DNA of 64,000 nt from Comamonas aquatica NBRC 14918. Lineage in GTDB: Bacteria > Pseudomonadota > Gammaproteobacteria > Burkholderiales > Burkholderiaceae_C. The translations under genes were made by a program, and so were the position numbers. The stretch is taken from positions 31,095-95,094 of the forward strand of contig NZ_BBJR01000037.1 in assembly GCF_000739875.1 (NCBI RefSeq), in the 5' to 3' direction. The notes beneath the pieces were generated by a model, which had not been told where the DNA came from, did no database searches, and saw only the letters and a list, made by a program, of their open reading frames with translations. Shown here one piece after another: positions 7,928-18,911 of the stretch (positions within the stretch are counted from its first letter, which is position 1; every line of letters begins with the position of its first letter).

Positions 7928-9923
7928 GGCGTGCGAGCTGTTCAGTACGTGCGTCTTCCGTCGCCTGCACTTCAGCTGCAGGGATGTAGTAGTCGCGGTT
8001 GTAGTTGAAGGTGTGGATGATCGAAGCCAGGATCATGCCGGCGAAGGACACCACGGCCAGCCACCAGATGTGCCAGATCAGCGCAAAGCCCAGCACCATG
8101 GCGATCATGGAGATCACGAAGCCGGCGCCCGTGTTCTTGGGCATGTGCAGGTCTTCGAAGCCGTTCAGCGGACGCTGATAGCCGTGCTTCTTCATGTCCC
8201 ACCAGGCGTCGATGTCGTACACCACGGGGGTCTTGGCGAAGTTGTACGCGGGAGGTGGCGAGGAAGTCGCCCACTCCAGGGTACGGCCACCCCAGGGGTC
8301 GCCCGTCACGTCACGCAGCTTGTCGCGCTGGAAGTAGGACACCACCAGTTGCAGCAGGAAAGCACCGATACCGCAGGCGATGATGGCCACACCAACGGCA
8401 GCGATCACGAACCAGATCTGCAGCGATTGGTCATCGAAATGGCTCACGCGGCGGGTCACGCCCATCAGGCCCAGGATGTACAGCGGTGTGAAGGCGACCC
8501 AGAAGCCAACCAGCCAGCACCAGAAGGACACCTTGCCCCAGAACTCGTTGAGGCGGTAGCCGAAGGCCTTGGGGAACCAGTAGTTGATACCGGCCAGCAG
8601 ACCGAACACCACGCCGCCGATGATCACGTTGTGGAAGTGGGCGATCAGGAACAGCGAGTTGTGCAGCACGAAGTCGGCAGGAGGCACAGCCAGCAGCACG
8701 CCGGTCATACCGCCGATGGCGAAGGTGCACATGAAGCCCACCGTCCACATCATGGGCGGCTTGAAGGCAATGCGGCCCTTGTACATGGTGAACAGCCAGT
8801 TGAAGATCTTCGCGCCCGTGGGGATCGAGATGATCATCGTGGTGATACCGAAGAAGGTATTCACCGCTGCGCCGGACCCCATGGTGAAGAAGTGGTGCAG
8901 CCACACCAGCCAGGACAGCACGGTGATACACACGGTCGCGTACACCATGGAGGTGTAGCCGAACAGGCGCTTCTTGGAGTAGGTCGCCACGATTTCGGAG
9001 AAGATGCCGAAGACAGGCAGCACCAGGATGTAGACCTCAGGGTGGCCCCAGATCCAGATCAGGTTCACGTACAGCATGGGGTTGCCGCCCAGCTCGTTCG
9101 TGAAGAACTGCGTGCCGAAGTAGCGGTCCATGGACATCAGCACCAGGGCTGCGGTCAGGATCGGGAACGAGGCGACGATCAGCGCGTTGGTGCACAGCGA
9201 GGTCCACACGAACACAGGCATCTTCATCAGGTTCATGCCGGGGGCACGCATCTTGATGATGGTCACGATCAGGTTGATACCCGACAGCGTGGTGCCCACA
9301 CCCGACAGCTGCAGCGCCCAGATGTAGTAGTCCAGACCCACACCCGGATTCTGGTTGCCCAGATTGGACAGCGCCAGCCAGCCGGAGGTCGAGAACTCAC
9401 CCAGGAACAGCGACACCATCACCAGCACGGCGCCGGTGGTGGTCATCCAGAACGAGAAGTTGTTCAGGAAGGGGAACGACACGTCGCGCGCACCGATCTG
9501 CAGCGGGATCAGGTAGTTCATGAAACCCGTGACCAAGGGCATGGCCACGAAGAAGATCATGATCACGCCGTGCGCGGTGAAGATCTGGTCGTAGTGGTGT
9601 GGAGGCAGGTAGCCCAGGTTGTCACCAAAGGCCATGGCCTGCTGGATACGCATCATCACCGCGTCGGCAAAGCCGCGCAGCAGCATGACGATACCCAGGA
9701 TGATGTACATGATGCCGATCTTCTTGTGGTCGATCGAGCAGATCCAGTCGCGCCACAGGGGACCCCACAGCTTGAACTTGGTCAGTGCGGCCATCATCAC
9801 GAGGCCGCCGAGCACCACGGCAATAAAGGTCCACAGCACGATGGGCTCATGCGCCATCGGTATGGAGTCCCAGCTGATCCGCCCAATCAGCGGATCGTGG
9901 GGCAGCGTTGTTTGTCCAGACAT
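7920..9923 (-). CDS. cyoB: Cytochrome o ubiquinol oxidase subunit I
   Basis: Catalytic subunit (667 residues) that reduces O2 to water with electrons from ubiquinol and pumps protons. It contains the low-spin heme region [17 protein letters not shown], the CuB/tyrosine motif [12 protein letters not shown], the CuB histidine pair in WLHHFFTMG and the two heme histidines in [12 protein letters not shown]. About 15 membrane helices are expected. Residues typical of the D and K proton channels are present in the right regions, but whether the high-spin heme is O or A cannot be read from the sequence. Second gene of cyoABCD-surf1; 61 bases separate it from cyoA. Confidence 0.96.
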   Translation of the reverse strand: MSGQTTLPHDPLIGRISWDSIPMAHEPIVLWTFIAVVLGGLVMMAALTKFKLWGPLWRDWICSIDHKKIGIMYIILGIVMLLRGFADAVMMRIQQAMAFGDNLGYLPPHHYDQIFTAHGVIMIFFVAMPLVTGFMNYLIPLQIGARDVSFPFLNNFSFWMTTTGAVLVMVSLFLGEFSTSGWLALSNLGNQNPGVGLDYYIWALQLSGVGTTLSGINLIVTIIKMRAPGMNLMKMPVFVWTSLCTNALIVASFPILTAALVLMSMDRYFGTQFFTNELGGNPMLYVNLIWIWGHPEVYILVLPVFGIFSEIVATYSKKRLFGYTSMVYATVCITVLSWLVWLHHFFTMGSGAAVNTFFGITTMIISIPTGAKIFNWLFTMYKGRIAFKPPMMWTVGFMCTFAIGGMTGVLLAVPPADFVLHNSLFLIAHFHNVIIGGVVFGLLAGINYWFPKAFGYRLNEFWGKVSFWCWLVGFWVAFTPLYILGLMGVTRRVSHFDDQSLQIWFVIAAVGVAIIACGIGAFLLQLVVSYFQRDKLRDVTGDPWGGRTLEWATSSPPPAYNFAKTPVVYDIDAWWDMKKHGYQRPLNGFEDLHMPKNTGAGFVISMIAMVLGFALIWHIWWLAVVSFAGMILASIIHTFNYNRDYYIPAAEVQATEDARTEQLARHV

Positions 9924-9984
9924 AGTTGTGTCTCTTTCAGTGGCTGCCTGACGCGCCGGAGCGCATCAAGGCCGCCGTCCTTGC

Positions 9985-11031
9985 TTATTGCTGTGCCACA
10001 GCACCCTGGGAATCGCGCTGGTCCAGGAGGGCCACCACGCGGTCTGCGTTCTCCACCGAGCACACATCGTCAGGCAGGTTCAGGCCCACCTTCTTCATGT
10101 AGGCCGCGCCGCCAGCAGCGTCGATGGCCATCATGTGGTGCATGCACATCTTTCCCTCTTCCACGCACATGTTCAGCACGCGGTTGTAGAGCCCGTCCTG
10201 CACGGACGAGAAGCGGGTCACAGGGTGACGCTCGCTGGGCTTGACCAGATCCAGGTAGGAGGCACGATCGAGCACCTTGCCTTCGGTCTTGGCCTGCTGC
10301 ACCCAGGCGTCGAAGCCTTCGTTGCTCAGGCCGTGGAACTTGAAGGTCATGCCCGAGAAGCCCGCACCGCTGTAGTGCGAGTTCAGGCCCTTGTAGGTGC
10401 CTTCCTTGTTGATCACGGCGTTCAGCTGGGTCTCCATGCCAGGCATGGCATAGATCATGCCGGCCAGATCAGGCACGTAGAACGCGGCCATGGTCGAGGT
10501 GGCGGTCAGCTTGAAGCGGATGGGACGGTCCACCGGCGCGGCAAATTCGTTCACCGTGGCAATGCCTTGCTCGGGGTACAGGAACAGCCACTTCCAGTCC
10601 ATGGACACCACCTGCACTTCCAGCGGCTGGACGTTAGGGTCCAGGGGCTTGGTTTCCGAGATGCGGTCCAGGGGACGGTAGGGATCCAGCTTGTGGGTGC
10701 TGATCCAGGTCAAAGCGCCCAAAGCAATAATGATGATTAATGGAACACTCCAGATGACCAGCTCCAGAGCGGTCGAGTGGTGCCATTCCGGGTCGTACTC
10801 GGCCTCGGTGTTCGACTGGCGGTACTTCCAGGCAAACAACAGGGTCAGCAGGATCACGGGAACGATGATGATCAGCATCAACAAGGTGGCAGTCACCACC
10901 AAGTCGCCTTGCTGAGCAGCAATGTCCCCTGCGGGATTGAGCACGACGGCCTTGCTGCAGCCCGTGAGGGTCGCTAGCAGAGCCGCGGCAGCGAGCCAGG
11001 CTGGCCCGCGGTTTTCCGTGGATGTAGGCAT
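9985..11031 (-). CDS. cyoA: Ubiquinol oxidase subunit II, lipoprotein
   Basis: Subunit II of the quinol oxidase, 348 residues. The N-terminus is a lipoprotein signal ending LLATLTGC, so Cys25 is probably lipidated. Two membrane helices (about 42-66 and 89-110) anchor a periplasmic cupredoxin domain with FYVPDLAGMIYAMPGMETQ and SAGFSGM-type motifs. The CuA ligands of cytochrome c oxidases are absent, which marks a quinol rather than cytochrome c oxidase. It is first in the operon; the upstream region to 11453 carries FNR/Anr-like boxes. Confidence 0.95.
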   Translation of the reverse strand: MPTSTENRGPAWLAAAALLATLTGCSKAVVLNPAGDIAAQQGDLVVTATLLMLIIIVPVILLTLLFAWKYRQSNTEAEYDPEWHHSTALELVIWSVPLIIIIALGALTWISTHKLDPYRPLDRISETKPLDPNVQPLEVQVVSMDWKWLFLYPEQGIATVNEFAAPVDRPIRFKLTATSTMAAFYVPDLAGMIYAMPGMETQLNAVINKEGTYKGLNSHYSGAGFSGMTFKFHGLSNEGFDAWVQQAKTEGKVLDRASYLDLVKPSERHPVTRFSSVQDGLYNRVLNMCVEEGKMCMHHMMAIDAAGGAAYMKKVGLNLPDDVCSVENADRVVALLDQRDSQGAVAQQ

Positions 11032-11187
11032 GCTGTGAACGCGAAAAAACGCGCGTTGTTAGGTGTAAACGCGGATAACAAAACCTGCCGAATTTACTCC
11101 GCCTGTCCATCTTCCTGCGCCCCTTTGGTGCTCAACGCAGTGCCGTGTGTTGTCTTTATGTAGGAACTTGACACCAGCCCGTGTCAA

Positions 11188-11201
11188 TTGATTTCCATCA
11201 A
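11188..11201. promoter_or_regulatory. FNR/Anr box, perfect consensus
   Basis: TTGATTTCCATCAA matches the TTGAT-N4-ATCAA consensus of FNR/Anr-family oxygen-sensing regulators at every fixed position. It lies 156 bases upstream of cyoA. Anr control of cyo genes is known in Pseudomonas; here it is inferred from the site alone. Confidence 0.75.
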
Positions 11202-11222
11202 AGCGTCTCTAAATCCTTGTTT

Positions 11223-11240
11223 TTTCAGGAAATCCTGAAA
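11223..11240. promoter_or_regulatory. 18-base palindrome TTTCAGGA-AA-TCCTGAAA
   Basis: Perfect 8-2-8 inverted repeat between two FNR-like boxes. It has no T tract on either side that would make it a good terminator, so it is more likely an operator for an unidentified dimeric regulator. Confidence 0.5.
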
Positions 11241-11253
11241 TAAATAAAACCCA

Positions 11254-11267
11254 TTGATAAATGTCAA
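11254..11267. promoter_or_regulatory. FNR/Anr-like box, one mismatch
   Basis: TTGATAAATGTCAA differs from TTGAT-N4-ATCAA at one position. It lies 66 bases from the perfect box. Confidence 0.55.
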
Positions 11268-11399
11268 GGGCACCCCCACATTGGGGCAAGCCAGCCACAG
11301 GGCACTCCCACTTTGTCGCCATGGTTTTTGCCACTTGCATAGCGCTTCAGCCTCCCGACAAACCCTTCTCCTACACGGTGGGCAGGCAAATCTCGCTTG

Positions 11400-11413
11400 T
11401 TGACGCACATCAA
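11400..11413. promoter_or_regulatory. FNR/Anr-like box, one mismatch, before the MHS transporter
   Basis: TTGACGCACATCAA differs from TTGAT-N4-ATCAA at one position. It lies 41 bases upstream of the ATG at 11454, a position where bound FNR-type regulators act on the plus-strand gene. Confidence 0.5.
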
Positions 11414-11453
11414 GCGGCGTACAAGAGGTGCATCGTCTCGAGGAGTTGCACCT

Positions 11454-12794
11454 ATGACCAGCTTTGCACACCCTGGCTCCCCTTCTGGAACAGCACCCGT
11501 CGATCCCGGCTTGGCCCATGCCCACGGCCACCAAGACGTGACCCCCGGTGAGATTGCCGCCGGCGTCATCATCGGCCGGGCCTCCGAATACTTTGACTTC
11601 TTCGTGTTCGGCATCGCCTGCGTGCTGGTGTTCCCCTATGTGTACTTTCCCTTCCTGACCACGCTCAACGGCATGCTGGCGGCCTTTGCCGTGTTCGCGC
11701 TGGCCTTCTTCGCCCGCCCGGTCGGTACGGCCGCGGGCATGGCCGTGCAACGCCGCTGGGGCATGGCCGTCAAACTGACGATTGCCCTGTTCCTGCTGGG
11801 CAGCGCCACCGTGGGCATCGCCCTGCTGCCGGGCTATGAAAGCATCGGCGTGGCGGCCATCTGGTGGCTGGTGGGCCTGCGCGTGGCGCAGGGCCTGGCC
11901 GTGGGTGGCTCCTGGGAAGGGCTGCCGTCCTTGCTGGCGATGAATGCGCCCAAGGCCAAGCGGGGCTGGTACGCCATGATCGGGCAACTGGGGGCGCCGA
12001 TCGGCTTCGTGGCGGCCGCCTCGGTGTTCGCCTACATCTACGGCCAGCTCTCGCACGAGGAGCTTCTGGCCTGGGGCTGGCGCTATCCCTTCTGCGTGGC
12101 CTTTGCCATCAACGTGGTGGCCTTGTTTGCCCGCCTGCGCCTGGTCGCGGACGAGAGCTACACCACCATGTTCCAGACCCTGGAGCTCACGCCCACGCCC
12201 ACGCTTGAGTTGGCGCGCAGCGGTGAGGGCCGCAACGTGTTCCTGGGCGCGCTGGCCGCGCTGGCCAGCTTTGCGCTGTTCCACCTGGTCACCGTGTTCC
12301 CGCTGTCCTGGATGACCTTGTACGGCGAAGCTTCGCCCCCGCAGATCCTGTGGACCCAGGTGGCGGGCGCGCTGGTGGCCTGCGCGGCCATCGTGCTGTC
12401 GGGCTGGATGGCGGACCGCTTTGGCCGCCGCAACACCCTGGGCGCCATGGCGGTGCTGATCGGCCTGTTCAGCTTTGCCACGCCGATGCTGCTCAATGGC
12501 GGCACCGCCGGCCAGAACCTGTTCATCCTGATTGGTTTTGCGCTGCTGGGCCTGTCGTACGGCCAATCCTCGGGCACGGTCACGGCCAACTTCTCGCGCA
12601 AGTTCCGCTTTGTGGGGGCAGCCTACTCGGCCGACCTCGCCTGGCTGCTGGGCGCGGCCCTGGCACCCCTGGTGGCCCTGTACCTGTCCTCGCACTTCGG
12701 TCCGGTGGCGGTCGGGGGTTACCTGCTGTCGGGGGCCGTCTGCACCCTGGCCGCGCTGGGCATCAACCGGGCGCTGGAGACCTCGCGCAAATAA
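11454..12794 (+). CDS. MFS transporter, metabolite:H+ symporter (MHS) family
   Basis: Twelve-helix inner-membrane secondary transporter of 446 residues. After a hydrophilic N-terminus of about 35 residues comes the MHS hallmark of helix 1, SEYFDFFVFGIA. The RxxGRR-type cytoplasmic loop between helices 8 and 9 is present as ADRFGRRNTLG, and the TM4-5 region reads RVAQGLAVGGSWEG. MHS members carry organic acids, betaines or amino acids; the substrate here is unknown. The ATG at 11454 has GAGGAG 8 bases upstream, which decides it over an in-frame TTG-type start at 11397. The FNR-like box upstream suggests oxygen-dependent expression. Confidence 0.88.
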   Translation: MTSFAHPGSPSGTAPVDPGLAHAHGHQDVTPGEIAAGVIIGRASEYFDFFVFGIACVLVFPYVYFPFLTTLNGMLAAFAVFALAFFARPVGTAAGMAVQRRWGMAVKLTIALFLLGSATVGIALLPGYESIGVAAIWWLVGLRVAQGLAVGGSWEGLPSLLAMNAPKAKRGWYAMIGQLGAPIGFVAAASVFAYIYGQLSHEELLAWGWRYPFCVAFAINVVALFARLRLVADESYTTMFQTLELTPTPTLELARSGEGRNVFLGALAALASFALFHLVTVFPLSWMTLYGEASPPQILWTQVAGALVACAAIVLSGWMADRFGRRNTLGAMAVLIGLFSFATPMLLNGGTAGQNLFILIGFALLGLSYGQSSGTVTANFSRKFRFVGAAYSADLAWLLGAALAPLVALYLSSHFGPVAVGGYLLSGAVCTLAALGINRALETSRK

Positions 12795-12815
12795 GACCTC
12801 CACGCCGCACACCCC

Positions 12816-12843
12816 AGGCCTGCTGTCTCCAGCAGGCCTTTTT
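12816..12843 (+). terminator. Rho-independent terminator after the MHS transporter
   Basis: AGGCCTGCTG / CAGCAGGCCT, a perfect 10-base stem with a TCTC loop, followed by a T run. Confidence 0.92.
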
Positions 12844-12963
12844 GCTGCCCGTTTACCAGCACGGACCGCATGCGCTTTGACCAGACCGGCCGATCCACGG
12901 CGGCGGCCTGCCTAGAATGGTCGGCCGCTTTGTTTTTGACGCTTCTTCTTCGCGCAGCACACC

Positions 12964-15900
12964 ATGACCCAAGGCCAGATCCGCATCCGTGGCGCACGCC
13001 AACACAACCTGCAGAACGTGGATGTGGACATCCGCACGGGCGAATTGACCGTCGTCACCGGCCCCAGCGGCTCGGGCAAGTCCAGCCTGGTGTTCGACAC
13101 CCTGTTTGCCGAAGGCCAGCGCCGCTACGTGGAAACCTTCAGCGCCTACGCGCGCCAGTTCCTGGACCGCATGGACAAGCCGGCCGTGGACCGCGTCGAA
13201 GGCGTGCCGCCGGCGATTGCCATCGACCAGACCAACCCGGTGCGCAACTCCCGTTCCACCGTGGGCACGATGACGGAGCTCAACGACCACCTCAAGCTGC
13301 TGTTCGCGCGCGCCGCCCACCTGTTCGACCGCCAGACCACCCTGCCCGTGCAGCACGACACGGCCGAGACCATCTTCGCCGCCCTGCAGCAGCGCTGCGA
13401 ACAGGCCGGCGACCCACGCATTGCACTGACCTTCCCGGTCGAGCTGCCCGCCAACACCTCGCAGCAAGAAGTGGAGCAATGGCTGTCGGCCAGCGGTTTC
13501 ACCAAGGTGCAGGCCGAGCGTGACGTCGAACGTGCCGCCCACGTCGAAGAGCCCGCCAAGGGCAAGAAGGCCAAGGCCGCGCCCCCCGAAAGCATCAAGG
13601 TGCTGGACGTGGTGGCCGACCGCTTCCGCTTCAGTCGCGTGGAGCGCGCCCGGGCCATGGAGGCCATCGAGGTCGCCCTCAAGCGCGGCAACGGCCACCT
13701 GACCGTGTACGTCATGCCCGAAGCCGGCGAGGCTGAGACGTGGAAGTTCTCGCAGGGCCTGCACTGTCCCGAGAGCAACCTCAGCTACACCGCGCCCATG
13801 CCGTCGCTGTTCTCCTTCAACTCCGCCGTGGGTGCCTGCGACGCCTGCCGGGGTTTTGGCCGCGTGATTGGCGTGGACTGGGGCCTGGTGATTCCCAACG
13901 ACAAGCTCACGCTGCGCACCGGGGCCATCAAGCCCATCCAGACGCCCGGCTGGAAGGAGATCCAGGACGACCTGATGCGCCACGCCGAGGCCGAAGGCAT
14001 CCCGCGCGACATCGCCTGGAGCAAGCTGACCCCGGAACAGAAGCACTGGGTCATCGAAGGCTCACCGCTGTGGAAAGGCCAGTGGAACAAGCAGTGGTAC
14101 GGCATCCGCCGCTTCTTCGAGTACCTGGAAACCAAGACCTACAAGATGCACATCCGCGTGCTGCTGTCCAAGTACCGCAGCTACACGGAATGCCCCACCT
14201 GCGCCGGCGCACGCCTGAAGACCGAAAGCCTGCTGTGGCGCATCGGCAGCAAGGCGCAGGCCGATGCGGTGCTGCCCCCTGCACAACGCTTTATGCCCAC
14301 CGGTGTGGCCTGGAGCCGCGCGCAGCTCGAAGCCCTGCCCGGCCTGTGCCTGCACGACCTGATGCGCCTGCCCATCACGCGGCTGCGCAGCTTCTTCGAC
14401 AGCCTGCACCTGGGCAACCAGACCGGGCTGGCCGAGGGAGAGCTGCAGGCGCTGAAGCTGCTGAACGAAGAGATCGGCACGCGCCTGAAATATTTGGTGG
14501 ACGTGGGCATTGGCTACCTGACGCTGGACCGGCAAAGCCGCACCTTGAGTGGTGGCGAGGTGCAGCGCATCAACCTGACCACCGCGCTGGGCACCAGCCT
14601 GGTCAACACCCTATTTGTGCTGGACGAGCCCAGCATCGGCCTGCACCCGCGCGACATGGAGCGCATCACCCAGGCCATGCACCGCCTGCGCGATGCCGGC
14701 AACACCCTGGTGGTGGTGGAGCACGACCCGGCCGTGATGTTTGCGGCCGACCGCATGATCGACATGGGCCCGGGCCCCGGTGCCAAGGGTGGGCAGATTG
14801 TGTTTGACGGCACGCCCGAGGAACTCAAGCGCGCCGACACCCTGACCGGCGCCTACCTGGGCGGGCGCAAGCAGGTGGGCTTTGGCGTCAAGCGCATGGT
14901 GACCGAATCCACCCCGCGCCTGATTCTGGAAGGCGCGCGCCAGCACAACCTCCAAAATTTGAACGTGGACTTCCCGCTGCAACGCCTGGTCACCATCACC
15001 GGCGTGTCGGGGTCAGGCAAATCCTCGCTGATCCAGGACATCCTGGCCCCGGCCCTGCTGCGCCACTTTGGCAAGCCCACCGACAGCCCCGGCGCGCACG
15101 ACCGCCTGCTGGGCGCCGACCACCTGGCTGACGTGGTGTTTGTCGACCAGTCACCCATCGGCAAGACCGCACGCTCCAACCCCGTCTCGTACGTGGGTGC
15201 GTGGGACAGCATTCGCGAGCTGTTTGCGCTCGCACCGCTGTCGGCCCAGCGCGGCTACACGGCCAGCAAGTTCAGCTTCAACAGCGGCGATGGCCGCTGC
15301 CCCACCTGCGGCGGCTCGGGCTTCGAGCATGTGGAGATGCAGTTCCTGTCCGACGTCTACCTGCGCTGCCCGGACTGCAACGGCAGCCGGTACCGTGCCG
15401 AGATTCTGGAAATCACCCTGGAGCGCGATGGCCGCAGCCTGAACGTGGCCGATGTGCTGGAGCTGACGGTGGCCGAAGCCGCCCAGCTGTTCCGCCAGGA
15501 TGCCGAGGTCCTGCGTGCCCTGCAGCCTATCGTCGATGTGGGGCTGGAGTACGTGAAGCTGGGCCAGCCCGTGCCCACGCTGTCGGGCGGCGAAGCCCAG
15601 CGACTGAAGCTGGCGGGCTTTCTGGCCGAGGCGGCCAAGACCGCCTCCAAATCCAAGCAAAAGATTGCGCGCAAGGGCACGCTGTTCCTGTTCGACGAGC
15701 CGACCACCGGCCTGCACTTTGAAGACATCGCCAAGCTGATGCGCGCGCTGCGCAAGCTGCTGGAGGCGGGCCACAGCCTGATCGTCATCGAGCACAACCT
15801 GGACGTGATCCGCGCCAGCGACTGGCTGATCGACCTAGGCCCCGAAGGGGGCGACGGCGGCGGCCAGATCGTGGCCCAGGGCACGCCCGAGGACGTGCGC

Positions 15901-18894
15901 CACGTCCCCGGATCACACACCGCGCAAGCACTGCGCGAGTACGACCTGGCCATGGGCGTGGGCGGCCAGCTGGTCGAAGAAGTGGCGCCCATGCTCTACA
16001 AAAAAGAGCTGTCAGCGCCCGCCCACAAAGCGCCAGCAGGCAAAAATGCCATTGAAATCGTCAACGCCCGCGAGCACAACCTCAAGGGCCTGAGCGTGGA
16101 CATTCCGCGCGGCAAGTTCAATGTGGTGACCGGCGTGTCCGGCTCGGGCAAGTCCACGCTGGCGTTTGACATCCTGTTCAACGAAGGCCAGCGCCGCTAC
16201 CTGGAATCGCTGAACGCTTATGCGCGCTCCATCGTCCAGCCCGCGGGCCGGCCCGAGGTGGATGCCGTCTGGGGCATTCCGCCCACCGTGGCCATCGAGC
16301 AGCGCCTGTCGCGCGGCGGGCGCAAGTCCACCGTGGGCACGACCACCGAGGTCTGGCACTTCCTGCGCCTGCTCTACGTCAAGCTGGGCACACAGCACTG
16401 CATCCACGACGGCGCCGCCGTGCAGCCGCAAACGCCCGAGCGCATTGCCGCCCAGTTGCTGACCCAGTTCAAGGGCCAGCACATCGGCCTGCTGGCCCCG
16501 CTGGTGGTGCACCGCAAGGGCGTGTACACCGAACTGGCCGACTGGGCCCGCCCCAAGGGCTACACGCACCTGCGCGTGGACGGCGCCTTCCTGCCCACCA
16601 CGGGCTTCCCGCGCCTGGACCGCTTCAAGGAACACACCCTCGAGCTGCCCGTGGCCAGCGTCAAGGTCACGGCGGCCAACGAAAAAGAGCTGCGCGCGCA
16701 GTTGGCCAAGACGCTGGAGATCGGCAAGGGCGTGGTCCATGTGCTGTCCGGCATCGACACCCTGGAGGCCGCCATCGCCGCCCCCGGCCAAGGCCTGGGC
16801 GTGGGCACGCTGCAGGTGTTCTCTACCCAGCGCGCCTGCCCGGTCTGCGCCACCAGCTATGCCGAGCTGGAGCCCAGCCTGTTCAGCTACAACAGCAAGC
16901 ACGGCTGGTGCCCCGACTGCGTGGGCACGGGCGTGAAGCTGACCAAGGAGCAGCGCAAGGTCTACGACGACAGCACGCTGGCCGAAGACAACCGCGGCCG
17001 CGAACTGACGCTGACCGCCAACGAAGTCGAAGACCTGGAGGAATGCACCTGCCCGACCTGCGAGGGCACACGCCTGAACGCCCGCGCCCGCGCGGTGCGC
17101 TTCCACGGCAAAACCATCACCGAGCTGGCCCACCTGTCGGTCAGCGCGCTGCGCCAGTGGTTCCAGGAACTGACGACGACCGGCCGCGAAACCGACATCG
17201 CGCGCGACCTGCTGCCGGAAATCCTGGGCCGCCTGGAATTCCTGGAAGAAGTCGGGCTGAACTACCTGACCCTGGACCGGGGCGCGCCCACGCTGTCCGG
17301 TGGTGAGGCGCAGCGCATCCGCCTGGCGGCGCAGCTGGGCAGCAACCTGCAGGGCGTGTGCTATGTACTGGACGAACCCACCATCGGCCTGCATGCGCGC
17401 GACAACCACATCCTGCTCAACGCCCTGCACAAGCTGGGCGACAAGGGCAACACCCTGGTGGTGGTGGAGCACGACGAAGACACCATCCGCCGGGCCGACC
17501 ATGTGATCGACATCGGCCCCAGCGCCGGCAAGCGCGGTGGCCAGCTGGTGGCTCAGGGCACGCCGGCCGACATCATGGCCGCCGCCGATTCGCAAACCGG
17601 CCGCTACCTGCTGCACGCCATGCGCCACCCCTACCAGGCGCGCCGTGCAGTGCATGGCGTGGCGGATGCAGCCGCTATCCAATCAGAAGCTGCCAGCGCA
17701 GATGCAGCCAGCGCAAAACCCAAAAACCGCACCAAAAAGCAGATCGCAGCCGATGCGGCCGCCGCCTTGGCTGCCGACAGCGCGGCCCTGAATGCCGAAC
17801 TGGCCAACCCCCGCAAAGCCACCGGCCCGCTGCACTGGCTGGTGGTGAATGGCGCGAACCTGCACAACCTGCAGGACATCGAGGCCAGCGTGCCCCTCCA
17901 GCGTCTGGTGGCCATCACCGGCGTGTCCGGCTCCGGCAAATCCACGCTGGCGCGCGATGTGCTGCTGACCAATGTGGCCGACCTCGTCAGCCAGCGCGCC
18001 ACCAAGGCAGGCCGCGAAGCGGCACAAGCGGGCCAGACGCCAACGCTGGTCGGCTGTGAAGCCGTCTGGGGCACGGAAGCCATCGACCGCGTGCTGGAGG
18101 TGGACCAGACGCCGATCGGCAAGACCCCGCGCAGCTGCCCCGCCACCTACATCGGTTTCTGGGACACCATCCGCAAGCTGTTTGCCGATACTTTGGAGGC
18201 CAAGGCCCGTGGTTACGGCGCGGGGCGCTTCAGTTTCAATACCGGCGAAGGCCGCTGCCCGGCCTGTGAAGGCCAGGGCATGCGCACCATCGAGATGAGC
18301 TTCCTGCCCGATGTGAAGGTGCCCTGCGAAACCTGCCACGGCGCGCGCTTCAACCCCGAGACGCTGGCCGTCACCTGGCGCGGCAAGAGCATTGGCGATG
18401 TGCTGCAGATGGAGGTGGACGAGGCCGTGGAGTTCTTTGCCTCCATGCCCAGCATCGCCCACCCGCTGCAGCTGCTCAAGGACGTGGGCCTGGGCTATCT
18501 GACGCTGGGCCAGCCCTCGCCCACGCTGAGCGGCGGCGAGGCCCAGCGCATCAAGCTGGTGACCGAGCTGACCAAGGTGCGCGACGACATCACCAAGCGC
18601 GGCAACAAGGCGCCCCACACCCTGTACGTGCTGGATGAGCCCACGTTGGGCCTGCACATGGCCGACGTGGACAAGCTGATCCGCGTGCTGCACCGCCTGG
18701 TGGACGGCGGCCACAGCGTGATCGTCATCGAGCACGACCTGGACGTCATCGCCGAGGCCGACTGGATCATCGACCTGGGCCCCGAAGGCGGCAGCGGTGG
18801 TGGCCGCATCGTGGCCGCTGGCACCCCCGAAGAGGTGGTGGCCTTGGGCACGCACACCGGGCAAGCAATACAGTCAGTGCTTGCACGCACTTAA
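12964..18894 (+). CDS. uvrA: Double-length UvrA: two complete excinuclease ABC subunit A units fused in one chain
   Basis: DNA-damage recognition ATPase. At 1976 residues it is twice the usual UvrA (about 940) and contains four ABC ATPase domains. Walker A GxSGSGKS motifs begin near residues 33, 681, 1057 and 1653. LSGGE signatures lie near 528, 872, 1443 and 1855. Walker B DEPxxGLH motifs lie near 552, 909, 1466 and 1887. All four sets are intact. Each unit has the UvrA zinc modules (CDAC...CPTC, CPTCGG...CPDC; CPDC...CPTC, CPACEG...CETC), but the first unit has CPES where the second has CPVC, so one knuckle is degraded. The fusion joint is near residue 1010-1025. UvrA normally works as a dimer, so this is probably a covalent pseudo-dimer. 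Such long UvrA proteins are, as I recall, known in Burkholderiales besides a normal UvrA. No LexA box is seen upstream. Confidence 0.93.
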   Translation: MTQGQIRIRGARQHNLQNVDVDIRTGELTVVTGPSGSGKSSLVFDTLFAEGQRRYVETFSAYARQFLDRMDKPAVDRVEGVPPAIAIDQTNPVRNSRSTVGTMTELNDHLKLLFARAAHLFDRQTTLPVQHDTAETIFAALQQRCEQAGDPRIALTFPVELPANTSQQEVEQWLSASGFTKVQAERDVERAAHVEEPAKGKKAKAAPPESIKVLDVVADRFRFSRVERARAMEAIEVALKRGNGHLTVYVMPEAGEAETWKFSQGLHCPESNLSYTAPMPSLFSFNSAVGACDACRGFGRVIGVDWGLVIPNDKLTLRTGAIKPIQTPGWKEIQDDLMRHAEAEGIPRDIAWSKLTPEQKHWVIEGSPLWKGQWNKQWYGIRRFFEYLETKTYKMHIRVLLSKYRSYTECPTCAGARLKTESLLWRIGSKAQADAVLPPAQRFMPTGVAWSRAQLEALPGLCLHDLMRLPITRLRSFFDSLHLGNQTGLAEGELQALKLLNEEIGTRLKYLVDVGIGYLTLDRQSRTLSGGEVQRINLTTALGTSLVNTLFVLDEPSIGLHPRDMERITQAMHRLRDAGNTLVVVEHDPAVMFAADRMIDMGPGPGAKGGQIVFDGTPEELKRADTLTGAYLGGRKQVGFGVKRMVTESTPRLILEGARQHNLQNLNVDFPLQRLVTITGVSGSGKSSLIQDILAPALLRHFGKPTDSPGAHDRLLGADHLADVVFVDQSPIGKTARSNPVSYVGAWDSIRELFALAPLSAQRGYTASKFSFNSGDGRCPTCGGSGFEHVEMQFLSDVYLRCPDCNGSRYRAEILEITLERDGRSLNVADVLELTVAEAAQLFRQDAEVLRALQPIVDVGLEYVKLGQPVPTLSGGEAQRLKLAGFLAEAAKTASKSKQKIARKGTLFLFDEPTTGLHFEDIAKLMRALRKLLEAGHSLIVIEHNLDVIRASDWLIDLGPEGGDGGGQIVAQGTPEDVRHVPGSHTAQALREYDLAMGVGGQLVEEVAPMLYKKELSAPAHKAPAGKNAIEIVNAREHNLKGLSVDIPRGKFNVVTGVSGSGKSTLAFDILFNEGQRRYLESLNAYARSIVQPAGRPEVDAVWGIPPTVAIEQRLSRGGRKSTVGTTTEVWHFLRLLYVKLGTQHCIHDGAAVQPQTPERIAAQLLTQFKGQHIGLLAPLVVHRKGVYTELADWARPKGYTHLRVDGAFLPTTGFPRLDRFKEHTLELPVASVKVTAANEKELRAQLAKTLEIGKGVVHVLSGIDTLEAAIAAPGQGLGVGTLQVFSTQRACPVCATSYAELEPSLFSYNSKHGWCPDCVGTGVKLTKEQRKVYDDSTLAEDNRGRELTLTANEVEDLEECTCPTCEGTRLNARARAVRFHGKTITELAHLSVSALRQWFQELTTTGRETDIARDLLPEILGRLEFLEEVGLNYLTLDRGAPTLSGGEAQRIRLAAQLGSNLQGVCYVLDEPTIGLHARDNHILLNALHKLGDKGNTLVVVEHDEDTIRRADHVIDIGPSAGKRGGQLVAQGTPADIMAAADSQTGRYLLHAMRHPYQARRAVHGVADAAAIQSEAASADAASAKPKNRTKKQIAADAAAALAADSAALNAELANPRKATGPLHWLVVNGANLHNLQDIEASVPLQRLVAITGVSGSGKSTLARDVLLTNVADLVSQRATKAGREAAQAGQTPTLVGCEAVWGTEAIDRVLEVDQTPIGKTPRSCPATYIGFWDTIRKLFADTLEAKARGYGAGRFSFNTGEGRCPACEGQGMRTIEMSFLPDVKVPCETCHGARFNPETLAVTWRGKSIGDVLQMEVDEAVEFFASMPSIAHPLQLLKDVGLGYLTLGQPSPTLSGGEAQRIKLVTELTKVRDDITKRGNKAPHTLYVLDEPTLGLHMADVDKLIRVLHRLVDGGHSVIVIEHDLDVIAEADWIIDLGPEGGSGGGRIVAAGTPEEVVALGTHTGQAIQSVLART
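16000..16050 (+). repeat. Repeat-like sequence inside uvrA at the joint of the two UvrA units
   Basis: The stretch containing AGAGCTGTCAGCGCC and AAGCGCCAGCAGGCAAAAAT resembles the intergenic AGCTG(C/T)CAGCGCTTG...AAGCGC(C/T)AGAGGC family found at 30308, 41695, 44308, 50610 and elsewhere. It encodes the low-complexity linker [16 protein letters not shown]. This suggests that the linker arose from a copy of the repeat read in frame; the homology is by eye. Confidence 0.5.
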
Positions 18895-18911
18895 CCCCAC
18901 CAGGAGCCAGC

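Larger units (their letters stand above)
11032..11453. promoter_or_regulatory. Divergent promoter region between cyoA and an MHS transporter
   Basis: A 422-base region that is AT-richer than its surroundings (especially 11188-11270) and holds no supported gene. It contains three FNR/Anr-like boxes (11188, 11254, 11400) and an 18-base palindrome (11223-11240), annotated separately. Confidence 0.75.

Noticed and set aside
12844..12963. LexA (SOS) box upstream of uvrA
   Set aside because: No CTGT-N8-ACAG pattern is present between the terminator and the start codon.
16012..17682. 556-codon minus-strand frame inside uvrA
   Set aside because: Mirror of the UvrA codons with no recognisable motif.
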